Shown here one piece after another: positions 61,201-64,000 of a DNA stretch of 64,000 bases. The stretch lies in the NCBI GenBank assembly GCA_030407005.1, contig JAUDYN010000002.1, forward strand, positions 930,001 to 994,000, written 5' to 3'. Source of the DNA: Desarmillaria ectypa (taxonomy: Eukaryota > Basidiomycota > Agaricomycetes > Agaricales > Physalacriaceae). The notes beneath the pieces are model-generated. The model was not told where the DNA came from. It worked only from the letters and a program-made list of their open reading frames with translations, and made no database searches. Numbering within the stretch: position 1 is the first letter of the stretch; every line of letters starts with the position of its first letter. The translations under genes were made by a program, and so were the position numbers.

Positions 61201-62131
61201 GAAGCTTCAATTAAGTCAGACTTGACTGCAATGTACGTGAGCCAGTGTAGGTCTAGCTGGCTGTGTTGCTTATGTATCGAGTAGTTGTCTCCGATTCGAA
61301 GGAAGGAAGGAAGATTTATTGCCCAATGTCCTCAACAGAAACGTGCCGGGGTCCATAATAATATTACAACTCCTCAAGGGTACAACAAATACACTAGCTC
61401 GAACGAGGAATGTCACTGCTACAGTACCGAAGAAACGGCGGGCTATATTCATGTCGCAGACCCGATGACTTTGGGTAGCATTAACCAGCATAAATTTAAA
61501 TATCATTTCGCATTCTCATCGTCTTTTCCGAGTTCTATGTATATAGGATATCGGTTATCATGCGAGTTTGAATTACTGTGGGAAATTCTATTCGAGGTAC
61601 ATATAACGGACTTACCTACCTGAGCTTGCCGTGGGAAAGTTTCTATTGGATCCCGAATTTCAACAAGTTCTTCTGGTGTACATTGGCCCACCCTTGCTGC
61701 CCTTTCCCCTTTCCTGTCTGAGGCCGTAGTGCGGCCTGCGTTTTGTCTTCTAAATCCCTATTTTAGATGTCCCCATGCTTCTATTTTTGAGTTATTAGGA
61801 CGACTTGAACCTTGTCTGCTTCTCACCATGACTTGATCCTTACATTCATCTGCGCAGAACTATACTTGTATACTCATTCTGCAATCACAATCATTTGCTC
61901 TGGTCTGTAACGTTAGTTGTCTCTCAATTCTGAATTTCAGGACTTGCCGTTCATGCACAATACAGCATTCGAGTAACCAACAAATCTCTTTTCGTCTCTC
62001 ACCAGAATGTTCAACATACGACAATGGCATTTCTCTTGATGTCCATTCTCATATACGTCTAGTATCAGGCATACGGGTAGAAATTACTGGTTCTAATCAT
62101 CTCTTCGATTTCGCTCTTTACTTCTTCCACA
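61201..62131. other. Spacer without supported gene
   Basis: A 112-codon plus frame (61285-61623) has no known motif. I could not find continuation of the truncated kinase here. Confidence 0.35.
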
Positions 62132-62412
62132 ATGCCAGGGCAAGTCAAGGCACATCTTTGGAATGACATACTGTTCTTCTCCTAATCCTAGCATTCCATA
62201 CGACACCGTCCCCATTGAAACGATCCTCGCATCGTTCCAAATGGAGGAGGTCGGTTTCGAGTTGACGAACCACTCTTCTGGGATTAAACCAAGGCAGGTA
62301 CGAGGGTTCCTTCTTCCTATTTCAGCATAGTTCTGACCTACAGGACAGACGAGACTGCATTTTCAGCTTCATCGAGAAGCGTAATGTAGCCATCCTTCCC
62401 AACCGAGGATGA
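62132..62412 (+). CDS. Possible small 60-residue protein
   Basis: Not recognised. A three-exon reading joins ATG CCA GG to IPYDTVPIETILASFQMEE (first intron with GC donor GG|GCAAGT), then VGFELTNHSSGIKPRQ, then DRRDCIFSFIEKRNVAILPN and a stop. All junctions keep phase. No signal or membrane segment is present. It may instead be a fragment of a larger decayed gene. Confidence 0.3.
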
Positions 62413-62542
62413 CCGCCTCAGGTATGAGTGCTTAGACTGATATCTTAGTCCTTGGAACGTTCGAGCCAGACCAGGGTTTTATATAGCTGAAAGTGTCCAT
62501 TATTATCCACGATTCCCTTCAATTAGAACTAGATATACTACC

Positions 62543-63859
62543 CTAAGGCTTCCAAGGCGACGAAGCAGGACCTCCCACTCTCGCTGTGAGATACACTGCG
62601 CTGCCGTTCTGTGCAATGTAAAAACAATCTTCAAGGCGTACGCCGACCTTGCTCTCGATATACACCCCCGGCTCATCAGAGAAAGTATGCCCTGTCTGCA
62701 GAATGACGCTGCTCCCGCCATTCAGGTATGGATCCTCATGGACCTCCAAGCCAATCCCATGTCCAAGACGGTGTGTAAAGTACTTTGCATAGCCCGCGAG
62801 GCCGAGGAAGAGTCTGGGGGCCTCGTCGACGCGCTTGGCGACTACACCTGCACGGGCGGTCTCAAAGGCGATATGCTGTGCCGAGTGGACAAAGTTCCAT
62901 ATTTGTAGGTGGATATCGGGGATGGTGGAAGCAGGGAGGGCGAGTGTGCGTGTGACGTCACTCCAGTAGCCGTGTAAAGAGGCGGTGCAGTCGAACAAGG
63001 CAAAGTCATCGGGGCGGAGGAGCCGGTCGGTGCCGCTTCCGTGGGGGAGGGCGGCGTTTTCTGGGAGGGGTGAGATGGGGAGCGGGGGACATTAAAGGCG
63101 CGTACCTCCAAATAGGGTAAGGCATCCGCCGTCTTTTAGTCCGGCGTCGGCGAGGGCGCGTGCGATGAGTTTTCGGGCATCTGACTCGCGTATTCCAATG
63201 TACATTTGTTTGTGTGTTTGTCGGATGGCTAAAAGGGTGGCCTCGTTGGCACACTTTAACAACTCTAGCTCTCCCTCCGACTTGCGTTGTCGCAGCTGCC
63301 TAATCTCTATGGGTGCAGCACTCACCGTAGCCTTTGAGAACGCTGTTCGTAGGCCATCGACGATGAAATGACGGATACTTCCATCCACAAAAACCGTCCC
63401 TTCGATATCAGGCAGTTGTTCATACGGAACCTCATCTTCTGCCCACTCCACCCACTTCACGTCAGACGGGATCGGGAGCAACCTCGCGCGTGTGCCTTCA
63501 AATTTGGGTGTCAGGACCGTCACCCGAGCAGAGGCATCCACGATAAGCAGCAGAGGTCTCTCGGAGAGGTGCCAGTGCGAGGTCGATACATTGGCATAAT
63601 AAAGGGCGCTTGCACCAGGCTCGGCGATGTATGCAGAGGCGTTGAGGGTTGTGAGGGTCTCGCCAAGGGTGGAGAGGCGGGTGTGGAACTCGGAGGCGGG
63701 GAGTTGGTCGAGGTGTGAACAGTGGGAGGACGTCTTACTTTTAGGTAAACGTGACGGGTAAGCTATCATGCACGCAGCCACCAGCGTAAGACAGAGAAGG
63801 TACCATCTCCTCCTTGGAACCTGGGGCGGCGATGCTTCGATCTTGCTTTCAGAACCCAT
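62543..63859 (-). CDS. Membrane-anchored M24B metallopeptidase (Xaa-Pro dipeptidase-like)
   Basis: A pita-bread-fold metallopeptidase of the prolidase/aminopeptidase P group. The start at 63859 gives a short basic tail and one membrane helix (RRWYLLCLTLVAACMIAYP), so type II topology is likely. The N-terminal creatinase-like domain includes LNASAYIAEPGASALYYAN and DIEGTVFVDGSIRHFIVDG. The catalytic domain starts at EGELELLKCANEATLLAIRQ. All five metal ligands are visible: Asp in FALFDCTASLH, Asp in YWSDVTRT, His in HRLGHGIGLEVHEDPY, Glu in FSDEPGVYIES and Glu in GVRLEDCFY. One intron splits LTLFG from ENAALPHGSGTDR. A broken inverted copy lies at 59.6 kb. Confidence 0.88.
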
Positions 63860-63981
63860 GGAACAAATTCAAGTACCGGGCCGAACAACCGCATCCAATG
63901 AGACCACCCGCCGGGATCTGCCGCAAATACCGGACCGAAACCTCTCAATTTGTCAACTCTTTCTTCTTTGCTTCTGCCACC
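63860..63981. promoter_or_regulatory. Compact divergent promoter with CCAAT
   Basis: 122 bases separate the M24B start from a probable start at 63982. CCAAT is present at 63894-63898. It is a likely bidirectional promoter. Confidence 0.4.
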
Positions 63982-64000
63982 ATGACTTCGCCCTCCCCGT
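63982..64000 (+). CDS. Possible gene start cut by the right edge
   Basis: ATGACTTCGCCCTCCCC (MTSPSP) follows a good start context, GCCACCATGA. Only six codons are visible, so the product is unknown. Confidence 0.3.

Noticed and set aside
61285..61623. Continuation of the truncated kinase
   Set aside because: The frame lacks HRD, DFG or other kinase motifs.
1..64000. tRNA, rRNA or CRISPR arrays
   Set aside because: No cloverleaf-like gene, rRNA segment or regular spaced repeat was noticed; a tRNAscan run would settle tRNA.

Overview
This window is nuclear DNA from a filamentous fungus, most likely an agaricomycete (mushroom-forming basidiomycete). Genes are dense and split by many introns of about 50-60 bases with GT-AG (sometimes GC-AG) borders. 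The protein families fit: GH55 and GH3 glucanases, a Zn2Cys6 regulator, a DUF6593-like protein, SCAP, Dicer, a lipoyl-only PDX1 and a non-LTR retroelement relic. Calls come from hand splicing and recognition of conserved motifs; no database search was run.

Layout. 0-9.6 kb: housekeeping and regulation: CHORD/CS co-chaperone (cut by the left edge), mitochondrial IF-2, a Zn2Cys6 transcription factor, the cohesin acetyltransferase ECO1 and a small Cys-rich membrane protein. 9.9-25 kb: three GH55 exo-beta-1,3-glucanase genes on the minus strand. The first two are a recent tandem duplication about 4.8 kb apart; the second has lost 568 bp and is probably a pseudogene. A retroelement relic and inverted repeats lie between copies two and three. 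25-30 kb: gene-poor. 30.1-31.6 kb: a convergent pair of MIF/tautomerase paralogues. 31.9-35.6 kb: a secreted GH3 beta-glucosidase with a long Ser/Thr-rich N-terminal segment. 35.6-37.7 kb: no convincing gene. 37.7-59.1 kb: a compact core block: DUF6593-like protein, SCAP, PDX1, a membrane-anchored TolB-propeller/amidohydrolase, an acidic low-complexity protein, phosducin-like PLP2, Dicer, a PI-PLC X-domain protein and checkpoint clamp subunit RAD1. 59.5-62.4 kb: relics: an inverted broken copy of the neighbouring M24 peptidase and a truncated adaptor-kinase gene. 62.5-63.9 kb: intact membrane-anchored M24B peptidase, divergent from a gene that starts at the right edge.

How genes may work together (inference). 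GH55 enzymes release glucose or short oligomers from beta-1,3-glucan and a GH3 enzyme can finish them, so 9.9-35.6 kb looks like a beta-glucan degradation neighbourhood, interrupted by the MIF pair. ECO1 and RAD1 both act in S phase or DNA damage, and both have CGCG-containing elements close upstream. SCAP controls sterol-responsive transcription, PDX1 anchors E3 in the pyruvate dehydrogenase complex, and Dicer makes small RNAs. I found no clear new multi-gene system. The most unusual items are the GH55 triplication with its deletion, the MIF pair, the M24 relic, the micro-exons inside critical motifs, and the inverted repeat upstream of ECO1.
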